Shown: positions 29,402-38,206, numbered from the stretch's first letter. The stretch is DNA of 64,000 nt from Marivirga lumbricoides (GCF_014636295.1 NZ_BMEC01000020.1:1-64000), one strand, 5' to 3'. Notes: generated from the sequence alone by a model not told the origin. Translations and numbers: made by a program.

Positions 29402-30110
29402 GATTACCCTCGAACATATTATGCACAGCTATGAGGATAAAGAAGTCTTGCAGGATTTCTCATTTTCTTTTGAGCAGGGAAAAAGAACTTGTCTGCTGGG
29501 GCCTTCCGGCTGTGGTAAAACTACGGTATTGCGCCTGGTTGCCGGACTGGAAAAGCCTGCAAAAGGTGTAATAAAAATAAGCGAAACGGTGGTAAGTGAA
29601 AATGGGGCAATTCTCATTCCGCCCCATCAACGTAAAATAGGTTTCGTTTTTCAGGACTTAGCACTTTGGCCGCATTTTACGGTGTATGATAACATCGCCT
29701 TCGGATTAAAAGAGAACAAAGAAAAGAATGTGAAAGGTAAAGTAGCTGAATTACTGGACTTATTTGGGATAAGTGATAAAGCCCCAAAATACCCGCATCA
29801 GCTTTCCGGTGGACAGAAGCAAATGGTAGCCATTGCACGCTCCCTGGCCATGCAACCGGAGATACTCCTTATGGATGAGCCACTGGCCAATATTGATGCT
29901 CATTTAAAAGAGCGCATTCTTCAGCATATGAAAGATATTCAGCGACAGCAACAGTTCACTATGCTGTATGTTACACATGACCAAAAAGAAGCTATGAACA
30001 CAGGTGATTACATAGTGGTCATGAATGCCGGAAAAATAGAGGCTGCCGGATCAAAAGAAGAAATAAGCCATTCATCATCCAGATTTGTAAGATCATTTAT
30101 AAAAACATAA
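29394..30110 (+). CDS. ABC importer ATPase
   Basis: The ATG at 29394 (MYKITLEHIMHSYEDKEV) overlaps the permease stop by 8 bp and gives a normal N-terminus; an upstream frame from 29358 lies inside the permease gene. The 238-residue ATPase has Walker A GPSGCGKTT, the Q-loop VFQDLALWP, the signature LSGGQKQ, Walker B ILLMDEP and the switch His in VTHDQKEA. It is short because it lacks the C-terminal TOBE-type regulatory domain found in FbpC-like proteins. Confidence 0.92.
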   Translation: MYKITLEHIMHSYEDKEVLQDFSFSFEQGKRTCLLGPSGCGKTTVLRLVAGLEKPAKGVIKISETVVSENGAILIPPHQRKIGFVFQDLALWPHFTVYDNIAFGLKENKEKNVKGKVAELLDLFGISDKAPKYPHQLSGGQKQMVAIARSLAMQPEILLMDEPLANIDAHLKERILQHMKDIQRQQQFTMLYVTHDQKEAMNTGDYIVVMNAGKIEAAGSKEEISHSSSRFVRSFIKT

Positions 30111-30123
30111 AAAAGAAGAAATT

Positions 30124-30885
30124 ATGAAAACAACAGCAAAATATGTAGTGCCGTTAATCGCATCTGCTTTGATAGCAGTTGCATGTGGTAACCCAAAATC
30201 AGAAGGCTCGAACGAACAAAGCCAAGAATCCCCTGCTCGTACGATAGACGGGAATGAACAAGCACAATCCACAGACTCATTGAATCCGGAAGAAACAACC
30301 CTGTTTGATTTTGAAAATAATACTGCCGGTCAACTGCCAGCTCAATGGTCAGAATATTATACAGGATCGGATGGCACGGAATGGAAAGTTGCAGAGGATA
30401 ATGGAAACAAAGTGCTGGCACAATTGTACAGCGACAATCCCAACAACCACTTTAATGTGATTGTAAATGATGGCATTGTAGCCAAGGACATGGTACTTAC
30501 TGCCCGGCTAAAGGGTGTTACCGGCAATCACGACCAGGGAGGCGGCTTTGTGTGGCGCTTCACAGATAAGTACAACTATTACGTGGTGCGGGCCAATCCG
30601 CTCGAAGATAATGTGGTATTGTACAAGGTGGAAGACGGCAAACGCACCGACTTGCCACTGGCGGGCAAAGGAAGGACATATGGGGTTGACGTTCCCCCAA
30701 TGGGAAACCAGTGGCACACACTGAAGTTAACAGTAAAAGACGATGTATTCACGGTATTTCTTGACGATAAGGAACTTTTCAAAGTGCAGGACAAAACCTT
30801 CACAAAAGCCGGTAAAGTGGGTTTTTGGACAAAAGCAGATGCCGTGACGTACTTTGACGATTTTGAAATACAGAAATTTAAATAG
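30124..30885 (+). CDS. Lipoprotein with a concanavalin-like (DUF1080-type) domain
   Basis: The 253-residue product has a lipobox (IAVACGN, Cys near residue 22) and an acidic low-complexity linker to about residue 55. A beta-sandwich domain follows (FDFENNTAGQLPAQW ... HTLKLTVKDDVFTVFLDDKELFKV ... AGKVGFWTKADAVTYFDDFEI). This pattern is that of the 3-keto-disaccharide hydrolase/LamG-like family. It is the last gene of the cargo operon, 14 bp after the ATPase. A substrate-capturing surface protein serving the importer is possible but not shown. Confidence 0.75.
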   Translation: MKTTAKYVVPLIASALIAVACGNPKSEGSNEQSQESPARTIDGNEQAQSTDSLNPEETTLFDFENNTAGQLPAQWSEYYTGSDGTEWKVAEDNGNKVLAQLYSDNPNNHFNVIVNDGIVAKDMVLTARLKGVTGNHDQGGGFVWRFTDKYNYYVVRANPLEDNVVLYKVEDGKRTDLPLAGKGRTYGVDVPPMGNQWHTLKLTVKDDVFTVFLDDKELFKVQDKTFTKAGKVGFWTKADAVTYFDDFEIQKFK

Positions 30886-31092
30886 ACTAAACCATTGGAA
30901 ATAGCACTGGAGCCGCTTGATATTTCCGCAATTGAAAACCCCATGGGAGGTTTGAAGGGCACAGAAAATAATGGCAAAAGCCGGTTGAAAACTTGCTGGA
31001 GGCCTCAGTGTATGAAGTCGAGATTTCTTTATCTCGGTGGTTTGTATCTGTCGGTAAGCAATGTACACTGAGTGGTGAATCAATAATTGCGA

Positions 31093-31938
31093 ATGTTCAA
31101 CAATGACCAGCTATATGAAGATTTAGAGGACAGGCTTAGAATGATTGATCTGGAAGAAGACAACATTCTCAAAAAATCTGAGCAAAGTTTTCAGACAGTG
31201 CTTCAGGCCATCAACCAGTTGAGAGATGATTTGCAACAGAAACCATTGGTTTCACAAAATGATGAAATCTCGTTTTTCAAGGAGATCAAACCCAAGTTCA
31301 TCAGCAAGCTAATCTATCATTTGAGTGTGTTCAATATTGAAACCAACAAGCCGAATGGTGGAATTAAGGTAAGACGCAAGTACTACCAGAATGAATTGGA
31401 CAAGCTCAAACGGTACTTTGATAACAACCTGGAATTTTACCGCTACTATCGTACCCACAGTAATTACCTGGATCACAAATACTTTGTCCGGGGCAAACAG
31501 GACATAAGGTTAACGCTTGATTCCTTCTTCTTTGAAACCGATCCTAATTTTTCTACCAGCCATGATTTTAAGGTTTCTAACATCCTGGCCAATGACCTGC
31601 TCAACGTCTATCTGGAAGATGAATTGAATAAATTGGATATGAGGGACATAAACAACGGAAAATCACAAGTTGAACCGAAGGTGAAACTGGCTTGGACGGA
31701 TTCCAAGGTGGCGCTAATTGAATTGATGTATGCGTTACAGGCCAGGGGTGTATTTAATAATGGGATTGCTGATCTCAAAGAAATTGCTGCTTTCTTTGAG
31801 GATTTGTTTGATATAGACCTTGGACAATATCATCGTACATTTCTTGAAATAAGGATTCGCAAGACCGGACGTACCAAGTTCCTGGATTCCCTCAAAGAAA
31901 GTGTCATCCGTAGAATGGATGAAGCTGATGAGAAATAG
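31093..31938 (+). CDS. rteC: RteC-domain protein
   Basis: In the Bacteroides element CTnDOT, RteC activates the excision operon. The 281-residue product matches the RteC domain in length and in its central conserved segment (KLIYHLSVFNIETNKPNGGIKVRRKYYQNELDKLKRYFDNNLEFYRYYR), followed by DHKYFVRG and the C-terminal helical part. I take the ATG at 31093; a TTG two codons earlier is also open. It opens the element's maintenance block. The 207 bp before it hold no gene. Confidence 0.85.
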   Translation: MFNNDQLYEDLEDRLRMIDLEEDNILKKSEQSFQTVLQAINQLRDDLQQKPLVSQNDEISFFKEIKPKFISKLIYHLSVFNIETNKPNGGIKVRRKYYQNELDKLKRYFDNNLEFYRYYRTHSNYLDHKYFVRGKQDIRLTLDSFFFETDPNFSTSHDFKVSNILANDLLNVYLEDELNKLDMRDINNGKSQVEPKVKLAWTDSKVALIELMYALQARGVFNNGIADLKEIAAFFEDLFDIDLGQYHRTFLEIRIRKTGRTKFLDSLKESVIRRMDEADEK

Positions 31939-32027
31939 CTAAAAATCTTTCCCAACTTCGGTTTGACTTGTGAATAAAACCCACTAAACGGTAACACCTT
32001 CGCTGTTCAATCAACATTTGTTAAGAA

Positions 32028-32309
32028 ATGGCAACAGAAGTTATTACCACAGATGACCTTCGAGAGTTCAAGATCGAACTCCTGGAAGATTTAAAAAGAT
32101 TACTTAAAGAGCATTCAGGACAGCCATCCAAGAAATGGTTAAAGTCCTATGAAGTCCGCAAGCTCCTTAGCATCTCACCAGGTACATTGCAGAACCTGCG
32201 GGTAAACGGCACATTACCCTTTACAAAGATTGGTGGAGTGATCTATTACGACTATGCTGACATTCAGTCCATGCTCCAATCTAATAAGTTTCAAAACCGC
32301 TTAAGGTAA
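32028..32309 (+). CDS. Excisionase-like helix-turn-helix protein
   Basis: This 93-residue protein has a helical N-terminus and an HTH_17/MerR-like DNA-binding domain (KSYEVRKLLSISPGTLQNLRVNGTLPFTKIGGVIYYDYADI). Proteins of this kind in Bacteroidota elements serve as recombination directionality factors or local regulators. It lies 89 bp after rteC and 16 bp before the replication-type gene. Confidence 0.8.
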   Translation: MATEVITTDDLREFKIELLEDLKRLLKEHSGQPSKKWLKSYEVRKLLSISPGTLQNLRVNGTLPFTKIGGVIYYDYADIQSMLQSNKFQNRLR

Positions 32310-32325
32310 AAACACATGGGCGGGT

Positions 32326-33132
32326 ATGAACTACATCAGGCACCTTTCCGCAGCGTTCCAGCAGATGGATGCAGATACCAGGCTCACGCCCTACCACATC
32401 AGTTTGTATATGGCCTTGTTCAGGCGGTGGAACCTCAACTTTTTCAAGAACCCCATTTCTGTATCCAGGGACGAGCTGATGAGGTTGTCAAAAATTGGCT
32501 CAGTGAACACCTACACCAAGTGTCTGAAACAGTTGGATCAATTCGGGTATATCCGTTATGAACCGTCATACAATCCGCATCGGGGCAGCCTCATTTACCT
32601 GTACAGTTTTGATAAAGGTGATGATAAGGGTACTGATACAGGCAGTGAAATTGCTGTGAGACCTTATACAAACAATACAAACCCTTTAAACTATGAAAAC
32701 GAAACAAACTTGGGTGAGCATTCAAAAAAAATGGAGATCGATTCAAATGATTTGGAAATGAAAAGAAAGTTGAGCTCGCCACAGGCGAACGAAATCCCGG
32801 CTGATGTCGGGAAAAAGTTGCGCCAAAAGAAAAAAGAAGCATCAGGCTTTGGCCCGGACATTCCCCCACTGGAAGAGCATGTCAAAATCTACTTTGAAGA
32901 AAAGGGCTACCCACCTGTGGAGGCGGAGAAGTTTTACAACTACTTCCAGAGCAATGGCTGGCTGGTAGGAGGCCGCTCCAAAATGAAAGACTGGAAAGCA
33001 GCCGCCCGTAACTGGATGCTGAACGCTCAAAAATTTAATACCAATGCAAAAAATCAGCGAAACCATCAATCAGGTCCTAAACCCGGAAACCTCCACACAG
33101 GAACCGGCAAAGACTATGGCGAGCCGCTCTAA
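32326..33132 (+). CDS. Replication-initiation-type winged-helix protein
   Basis: The 268-residue protein has an N-terminal winged-helix region (RLTPYHISLYMALFRRWNLNFF ... SRDELMRLSKIGSVNTYTKCLKQLDQFGYIRYEP), a charged linker, and a C-terminal segment with YPPVEAEKFYNYFQSNGWLVGGRSKMKDWKAAARNWM. The last segment resembles the end of phage and plasmid replication proteins. It overlaps the DnaC-like ATPase gene by about 90 bp, an arrangement typical of helicase-loader pairs. The function is inferred from these similarities and the context. Confidence 0.65.
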   Translation: MNYIRHLSAAFQQMDADTRLTPYHISLYMALFRRWNLNFFKNPISVSRDELMRLSKIGSVNTYTKCLKQLDQFGYIRYEPSYNPHRGSLIYLYSFDKGDDKGTDTGSEIAVRPYTNNTNPLNYENETNLGEHSKKMEIDSNDLEMKRKLSSPQANEIPADVGKKLRQKKKEASGFGPDIPPLEEHVKIYFEEKGYPPVEAEKFYNYFQSNGWLVGGRSKMKDWKAAARNWMLNAQKFNTNAKNQRNHQSGPKPGNLHTGTGKDYGEPL

Positions 33133-33799
33133 GGCCTCAGTGGCAAAAGATAGGCTAAAGCAGGAGGGTGTTCAAAGCAACATCATTCAGTTCGATAAAT
33201 GCCTTGAATTCTTTGAAAAGGCAGGAAAAGAATACGTCAGCCAAAAATTCAGGATATGGAGGGAAGATCATCTTATCCTGTTCAAGCTCCTGGTCTATTT
33301 TTACCGTGATGAGGTCAATGCCGAAAAGCATGGCATTGACCTCCACAAAGGCATCTTGATCACAGGTCCGGTCGGCTGTGGTAAAACCTCCCTGATGACC
33401 CTGCTTCGCTTTATGCTCGCACCCAAAGAGCAGTACATCATCAAATCTGCTCGTGACATCACCCTGGAATTCATTCAGGACGGCTATTCTACTATTAACA
33501 AATATTCCAAAGCAGCCTTCCAGCAGACAGGTGGAGAGCTGATCTCGAAAGCCTATTGCTTTGATGATCTGGGAGTAGAGTCCAACATCAAATATTATGG
33601 AAACGAAACCAACGTAATGGCTGAGATCCTTCTAAGCCGCTACGATATGTTCATCAGCCGTCACATGCTCACCCATGCCACCACCAATCTTTCAGCCAGT
33701 GAAATCGAAAACTGCTACGGCAATCGGGTAAGGAGTAGATTAAGGGAGATGATGAACGTGATTGCCTTCGGTAAGGAGGCGAAGGATAAGCGGGTATGA
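33044..33799 (+). CDS. DnaC-like AAA+ ATPase (helicase loader type)
   Basis: The 251-residue product has an AAA+ core with Walker A GPVGCGKTS (about residue 107) and Walker B YCFDDLGVE. Sensor-type residues are in THATTNLSASEIENCYGNRVRSRLREM. The form is that of DnaC/IstB-like ATPases that load a helicase. The start at 33044 lies inside the preceding gene; the Met in MASRSKAS (33116) is an alternative that would shorten the overlap. Confidence 0.8.
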   Translation: MQKISETINQVLNPETSTQEPAKTMASRSKASVAKDRLKQEGVQSNIIQFDKCLEFFEKAGKEYVSQKFRIWREDHLILFKLLVYFYRDEVNAEKHGIDLHKGILITGPVGCGKTSLMTLLRFMLAPKEQYIIKSARDITLEFIQDGYSTINKYSKAAFQQTGGELISKAYCFDDLGVESNIKYYGNETNVMAEILLSRYDMFISRHMLTHATTNLSASEIENCYGNRVRSRLREMMNVIAFGKEAKDKRV

Positions 33800-33801
33800 A
33801 C

Positions 33802-33900
33802 ATGTCCCATCGTGGTACATGTTTAGGTTTTCATGTTCTATTCTTAAGGTTTTTGTCTCATGTCCCATGATGGTACATATAACTTGTTTCATGTCCCAAT
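33802..33900 (+). promoter_or_regulatory. Two palindromic operators and a half-site before fic
   Basis: ATGTCCCATCGTGGTACAT (33802-33820) and ATGTCCCATGATGGTACAT (33860-33878) are copies of the imperfect palindrome ATGTnCCAnnnTGGnACAT. A half-site ATGTCCCA follows at about 33891. All three lie between the ATPase stop and the fic start. They look like binding sites of a dimeric regulator; the winged-helix tail of Fic itself is a candidate. Confidence 0.7.
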
Positions 33901-33931
33901 TTTCGTATTTTTGTCTCACGTAATTTATAAA

Positions 33932-35026
33932 ATGAAGAATATAGATCCCTCAAAGCCATTCAATGATTTACCTCTTCTACCCCCTCCGGTGGAAAAGGTG
34001 GAGACTATAGAAATCCTCAAACAGGAAAGTAAAGCAGCGGTTGCCCTTGCTGAGTTGAAGGGATTGGCAAGAACCTTACCCAATCAGGGTATTTTGATCA
34101 ATGCCATTGTACTTAAAGAAGCACAGGCCAGCTCTGAGGTGGAGAATATCATTACCACACACGATAAGCTCTATCAGGCTTTAGCCGCCAAGTCAATGAC
34201 AATTGATCCTTCTACCAAGGAAGTCCTTCGGTACAGGGAAGCCCTGCTCTATGGTTTTGAGGAAATTAAAAAGAAAGGCTTCCTGAATACCAATGGTATT
34301 GCTCGCATTCAGGCTATACTGGAAGAGAATGAGGCCGGGATCAGGCAGCTACCAGGTACTTCTTTGAAAAATGATCTGACCGGGAAAACAATTTATACAC
34401 CGCCAGATGATAAGGAAGTAATCGTCAGACTGATGAAAAATCTGGAAGACTTTATTAACGATGAACCCGATGCAATGTCACCCCTGATCAGGATGGCCAT
34501 ACAACACTACCAGTTCGAAAGCATCCACCCTTTCTATGACGGCAATGGCCGGACGGGAAGGATTATCAACGTGCTTTACCTCATACTTCACAATCTGTTG
34601 GAAATACCCATGCTGTACCTCAGCGGCTACATCATAGACCACAAAGGAGCTTACTACAAATTGCTACAAGAGGTGAGGACTAAAGCCAATTGGGAAGGTT
34701 GGATATTGTTTATCCTCAAAGCAATTGAGGATACTGCTACAAAAGCCATTTCCCAGATCCACGGGATCAACGGCATCTTCAATGAGATACAGGATAAAGT
34801 AAAACATGAAGCCCCGAAAATCTATTCTAAGGATTTAATCGAGCAATTATTTGTCCACCCCTATACCAAAATAGAATATATCTCCAATGGGTTGGGTGTA
34901 GAAAGAAAAGCCGCTTCCAGATACTTAAAGACTTTGGAATCCATTGGAATACTGAAACTCGAACCTATCGGCAAAGAGAATATTTTCATCAATCAGCAAT
35001 TATATGAACTATTGAAGCAAAGCTAG
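33932..35026 (+). CDS. Fic-family AMP-transferase with winged-helix tail
   Basis: Fic proteins transfer AMP or related groups to hydroxyls of target proteins. The start at 33932 (MKNIDPSKPF) is chosen because the longer frame would run through the operators. The 364-residue protein has an N-terminal inhibitory motif (SSEVEN, of the S/TxxxEN class), the catalytic loop HPFYDGNGRTGR near residue 200, and a C-terminal winged helix (FVHPYTKIEYISNGLGVERKAASRYLKTLESIGIL). All catalytic residues are intact. The HNH gene follows after 3 bp, so both are likely one transcript. Confidence 0.9.
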   Translation: MKNIDPSKPFNDLPLLPPPVEKVETIEILKQESKAAVALAELKGLARTLPNQGILINAIVLKEAQASSEVENIITTHDKLYQALAAKSMTIDPSTKEVLRYREALLYGFEEIKKKGFLNTNGIARIQAILEENEAGIRQLPGTSLKNDLTGKTIYTPPDDKEVIVRLMKNLEDFINDEPDAMSPLIRMAIQHYQFESIHPFYDGNGRTGRIINVLYLILHNLLEIPMLYLSGYIIDHKGAYYKLLQEVRTKANWEGWILFILKAIEDTATKAISQIHGINGIFNEIQDKVKHEAPKIYSKDLIEQLFVHPYTKIEYISNGLGVERKAASRYLKTLESIGILKLEPIGKENIFINQQLYELLKQS

Positions 35027-35029
35027 ACC

Positions 35030-35704
35030 ATGGCAAAAACTCGAAAATCCATACCCCAAAAAACGAAATCTCTTTTACAACAAGAGATTAACTCCCAATG
35101 TCCAATCTGTGATGATCAGAATGTAGATCATTTTGAAATTCATCATATTGACGAAAATCCGGAGAACAATTCCCCTGACAATCTTTTGATGCTTTGCCCG
35201 ATTTGCCATTCTAAGGTTACAAAAGGTGACATTAGTGAGGAGGAGGTCAAACAAATCAAGAACTATCTTATGATTAAAGCTAAAGGCAAATCCAGTGCAA
35301 AGTCATCAAATACCATCAACATCAAAGGCAATGTGGCTAACTCTACAGTGGCCAATTCGATCAGTGCACAGACCATTGTTTATAAATCCCGAAGCAAACC
35401 AAAGATGGAATTCGCTGATGGTGCCATTGGTAAAAAAGCGGAATTGAAAAACTATGTGAAGCATCTGATTGACCGGTACAATGAATATAAGGAAGGAGAT
35501 GTCGGTAAATCAAAGATGAATTATGCAGCTATCTGGGGCATTATCAAGAAGGAATTCAAGGCCAGTGCCTATCAAGTCCCAGAAACACAATTTGAGTCGT
35601 TATGTCTATTCCTTCAAAAGCGCATTGACAATACAAAACAAGGGAGGATTAACAGAGGTAAGGGTTACAAAAATTACTCAGAGTTCGATGACATTTACGG
35701 GTGA
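35030..35704 (+). CDS. HNH-type nuclease domain protein
   Basis: The 224-residue protein begins with a zinc-stabilised HNH motif: CPICDDQNVDHFEIHHIDEN, then NNSPDNLLMLCPICHSK, in the first 70 residues. A middle segment is rich in Asn, Ser and Val (NTINIKGNVANSTVANSISAQ). A C-terminal helical domain contains KAELKNYVKHLIDRYNEYKEGD. It may be a nuclease or a protein with a nuclease-derived metal site. It directly follows fic in a likely two-gene unit of unknown purpose. Confidence 0.75.
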   Translation: MAKTRKSIPQKTKSLLQQEINSQCPICDDQNVDHFEIHHIDENPENNSPDNLLMLCPICHSKVTKGDISEEEVKQIKNYLMIKAKGKSSAKSSNTINIKGNVANSTVANSISAQTIVYKSRSKPKMEFADGAIGKKAELKNYVKHLIDRYNEYKEGDVGKSKMNYAAIWGIIKKEFKASAYQVPETQFESLCLFLQKRIDNTKQGRINRGKGYKNYSEFDDIYG

Positions 35705-36520
35705 CCTCCCCATACCCATGTGCCTCCAGCCTGCTCATTCCGCTGTGCTGCACTCACAAGCTTCCAGCACCGCACAGCAAGAGTAGCCCGTTATTCCATT
35801 CCGCTTTGCTTCATTCCATACCGTGCCACACTTGCTTTTCCCAACCCTGACCCCAACGCAGGAAAAGCGGTGTTCGTCTTTCGCCCTCGGCAAAGCATCA
35901 TGCCAGGCCATCACAGCCCATTTTCTGAAAGTGTTATTTTTTCTAAGGTCAGAAAATAAGCTATGCTGCCCTTCGGGTGGCTATCGCCAGCCTGTCATGC
36001 TGCTTGCAGCTCGGTTGTCATCCTCACGGCAGCCTACTCTGTCTGCTTTTGCCGCTTCTCTACACTCTGCTATCGCTTCGTTCCGCTCAGCCGCAACACA
36101 TCCACCGGCTGCCAGTGTTTTTGCTCGCCTGCGGGTCGCTGCGGGCTGCGGGCTGTCATGCTTTTTGCATCAACGCATGGTATCCAACCGCTAAGGCGAT
36201 CGCTTATACCTGGCCAACGCACAAAGGCAAAAAATCACGCCAGCCTTTGTGTAGTTCCGCTCCATTCCGGGCTTTTGTCGAAAGTAAAAATACAAAAGCC
36301 CTGCATTCCACTCCACACATAGCCATCCCCCGCTGTTCGTTCCTCACAGCTTTCCGGTCTGGCACCCTTGCTCCACTCGCAGGACGGCTCGCGAAGCTTG
36401 TCTGTCGGGATGCAACCCGCTCCGTTACACTTCGCTCATTGCATCCGCCAGCCAGCCGTTTTTTGGTTTTCCTGCGTTCCCGCACTAAATTCAATTTCAC
36501 AGTAAACAACTATTACTACT
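35705..36520. other. 816-bp GC-rich stretch without a credible gene
   Basis: Open frames exist on both strands here but overlap each other in several phases, have odd composition (rich in Cys, Ser and Arg) and resemble no family. The plus strand is rich in C and T and contains repeated words such as TCCGCT, GCTGCGGGC and TCCATTCCGC. It might hold a transfer origin or a structured RNA, but I see no decisive feature. Confidence 0.5.
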
Positions 36521-37138
36521 ATGAATTGCAGAACCAGAAAGAGAAAAGAAGACATTTGTCGACAGTATTACATTCAACCAGTCAACTACATAAAACTTCT
36601 TAACGGTCAACACAAAGAAGGCTGTTGCGGGTCATTGGACGATAAGTACTATACATTTTCATACAAGCTAAGGGGAGATTATAAAGCTTCGCCTCAATAC
36701 TTTTTTGTTGGTACACATTGTGCCAATGAATTTCTCGATATAACCAAACATGATCCACTTCCACTTTTTAATCCACTGGTACATGAACAAGAGAATCATT
36801 CTCCAGGCAATAGCCCTTCCTCCAGTTCCGGTGATAATAAAAGGTTACACCCATTTAACCAAGAGTTACTTACAGCTATCAATATGCTTTGTATATCCTG
36901 GGATATTATTCCTAAATCAGGCCTGGACAAGATCATAACTTTTACCCGAAGGCGGAGTGAGACCCCAAATTATAATGGTATTGAGTGGTTTAATCAAATA
37001 GTAGGGAAGGATAGACAAAGACGTTCGTTAAGAATAATGATAGACCAGCTCAGGGAGAACAATGAATTAAAGGATTTGAGGTTTGATGAATCGAACAACT
37101 ACCTGAATGAAAGAGATATTGTAAATAACATCAATTAG
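36521..37138 (+). CDS. Uncharacterised element protein
   Basis: The 205-residue product is not recognised. The N-terminal half has several Cys and aromatic residues (GCCGSLDDKYYTFSYKLRGDYKASPQ, YFFVGTHCANEFL) that could form a small metal site. A Ser-rich linker (about 95-108) precedes a helical C-terminal half with many basic residues (FTRRRSETPNY, GKDRQRRSLRIMIDQLREN). The codon pattern is coherent and its base composition is lower in G+C than the flanking gene-free stretches, so it is probably a real gene. Confidence 0.6.
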   Translation: MNCRTRKRKEDICRQYYIQPVNYIKLLNGQHKEGCCGSLDDKYYTFSYKLRGDYKASPQYFFVGTHCANEFLDITKHDPLPLFNPLVHEQENHSPGNSPSSSSGDNKRLHPFNQELLTAINMLCISWDIIPKSGLDKIITFTRRRSETPNYNGIEWFNQIVGKDRQRRSLRIMIDQLRENNELKDLRFDESNNYLNERDIVNNIN

Positions 37139-37223
37139 AGCGGGTTCAAAATAACCAAAACATAAAGCAAAGTTACAGGCATGCGGATGTGAGAGCTTGC
37201 AAGGGTCCGCTTTGCCTGTTTCA

Positions 37224-37257
37224 AAAAAAAATCTCCACCCTTCAGGTAGTATTTTTT
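37224..37257 (+). repeat. Hairpin repeat, copy 1
   Basis: An A-run, ATCTCCACCCTTCAGGTAGT and a T-run. It matches copy 2 at 37595-37626 except in the loop, where copy 2 reads CCCTACGGG and so forms a better stem. Confidence 0.6.
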
Positions 37258-37594
37258 TTTCACAGCCCTTGCCGCAATCACACCGTTCCTGTGATGAAGG
37301 GCATTATGTTTAAGTTATTATTTAGAGTCCGTTGCGGCAGCCGGTGGTTGCTGGCGGGCGTTCGCACCTCAGGTCGTCCGTTCCATGCAGGCGTTCAGCA
37401 TTGTGGTATCACAGATTATACGCTTCGCTTTCTATGGTTCGAGTTGTGCCTTTCAGAGCTTCCCTTTTAGGGGGGCTATTTTTTTTCTGGTGTCGGACAA
37501 AGAAGAACAAAAACAAAGAGTGCAGCTAAGTTAGGCGGGCCGCACTAGGCCGACCCTAATCAGGACCGTCAAGGTCAAGCCCTTCGGGTTTTTG

Positions 37595-37626
37595 AAAAAA
37601 TCTCCACCCTACGGGTAGTATTTTTC
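37595..37626 (+). repeat. Hairpin repeat, copy 2
   Basis: AAAAAATCTCCACCCTACGG followed by GTAGTATTTTT. ACCC/GGGT form the stem, with A- and T-runs on the outside, as in a bidirectional terminator. Confidence 0.6.
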
Positions 37627-37755
37627 CAAAAAACCTTGACCGCCCTGTCTATGCCCACCTGACAAAAGGCTTTCTCTTTTCTTTTTTTCCCTTTTTTCTT
37701 TTCTCTTTTGAAATGTGTGCGAAGCGCAGCGAGCAAAACTTTAAATGCTCGTACT

Positions 37756-38178
37756 ATGCACAATTTTCAGATCAAAACTTATCGGGAAGGCTTCACTAGC
37801 ACCAAGCCCCATTTCTTCATCCTGTCCAAAGGCCTGAATGCCGGGAAGCCACTTGAAACCCCATGCCCCAATTGCTTTGCCATCGTCACCGAATCTGAGG
37901 AGGCACGAAACTTTTACTTCTGGCTCTCTTACGGTCTTTGGCAAGCTCAGGCGTTTTCGCCACACCTGACCGGATCAGTTGTGCCATTCATAAGGATAGG
38001 TGATGCCAGAGCGGTATTGCTGGCTGGTCAGGAAAAAGCCATGAAAGATCGCAGGAAGTACTTGAAGTCCCTGGCACTCCTTCAGGACTTTGAGCAGAAA
38101 GCCAAGATCCTGCAAAAGCAGGTAGAGCTTGTAAAGCAGGTCAAGAGGGCTATTATGTTCCGGATGCTCCTGGAATGA
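37756..38178 (+). CDS. DUF6943-like element protein
   Basis: The start at 37756 (MHNFQIKTYREG) is preferred to an upstream ATG whose 16 extra residues look uncoded. The 140-residue protein contains TSTKPHFFILSKGLNAGKPLETPCPNCFAIV, a conserved block in a small family found in Bacteroidota mobile elements that I believe is DUF6943. The C-terminus is a basic coiled helix (QDFEQKAKILQKQVELVKQVKRA). The function is unknown. Confidence 0.7.
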   Translation: MHNFQIKTYREGFTSTKPHFFILSKGLNAGKPLETPCPNCFAIVTESEEARNFYFWLSYGLWQAQAFSPHLTGSVVPFIRIGDARAVLLAGQEKAMKDRRKYLKSLALLQDFEQKAKILQKQVELVKQVKRAIMFRMLLE

Positions 38179-38206
38179 AAAAAGGCCCCACGAGGAGGCC
38201 TTTTTC
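38179..38206. terminator. Bidirectional terminator
   Basis: AAAAAGGCC and GGCCTTTTT flank a short loop. The hairpin lies exactly at the stop of the DUF6943-like gene and faces the end of the converging minus-strand cassette, so it can serve both. Confidence 0.8.

Larger units (their letters stand above)
37139..37755. other. 617-bp gene-free stretch with a duplicated hairpin
   Basis: No gene is credible here. Two copies of a hairpin-forming unit occur at 37224-37257 and 37595-37626: an A-run, TCTCCACCCT, a short GGTAGT, then a T-run. The second copy is framed by a larger inverted repeat (CAAGGTC near 37569 and AAAACCTTGACC near 37634). The structures resemble back-to-back terminators or a structured RNA. 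Confidence 0.5.

Noticed and set aside
36204-36509. 101-codon minus-strand frame
   Set aside because: It lies in the same low-stop GC-rich stretch, is rich in Arg and Ala, and has no recognisable motif or neighbour.
35823-36603. Overlapping plus-strand frames of 119-208 codons in the GC-rich stretch
   Set aside because: They overlap in several phases, have erratic composition and no family resemblance, and one runs into the 205-residue gene. They reflect a lack of stop codons in GC-rich DNA.
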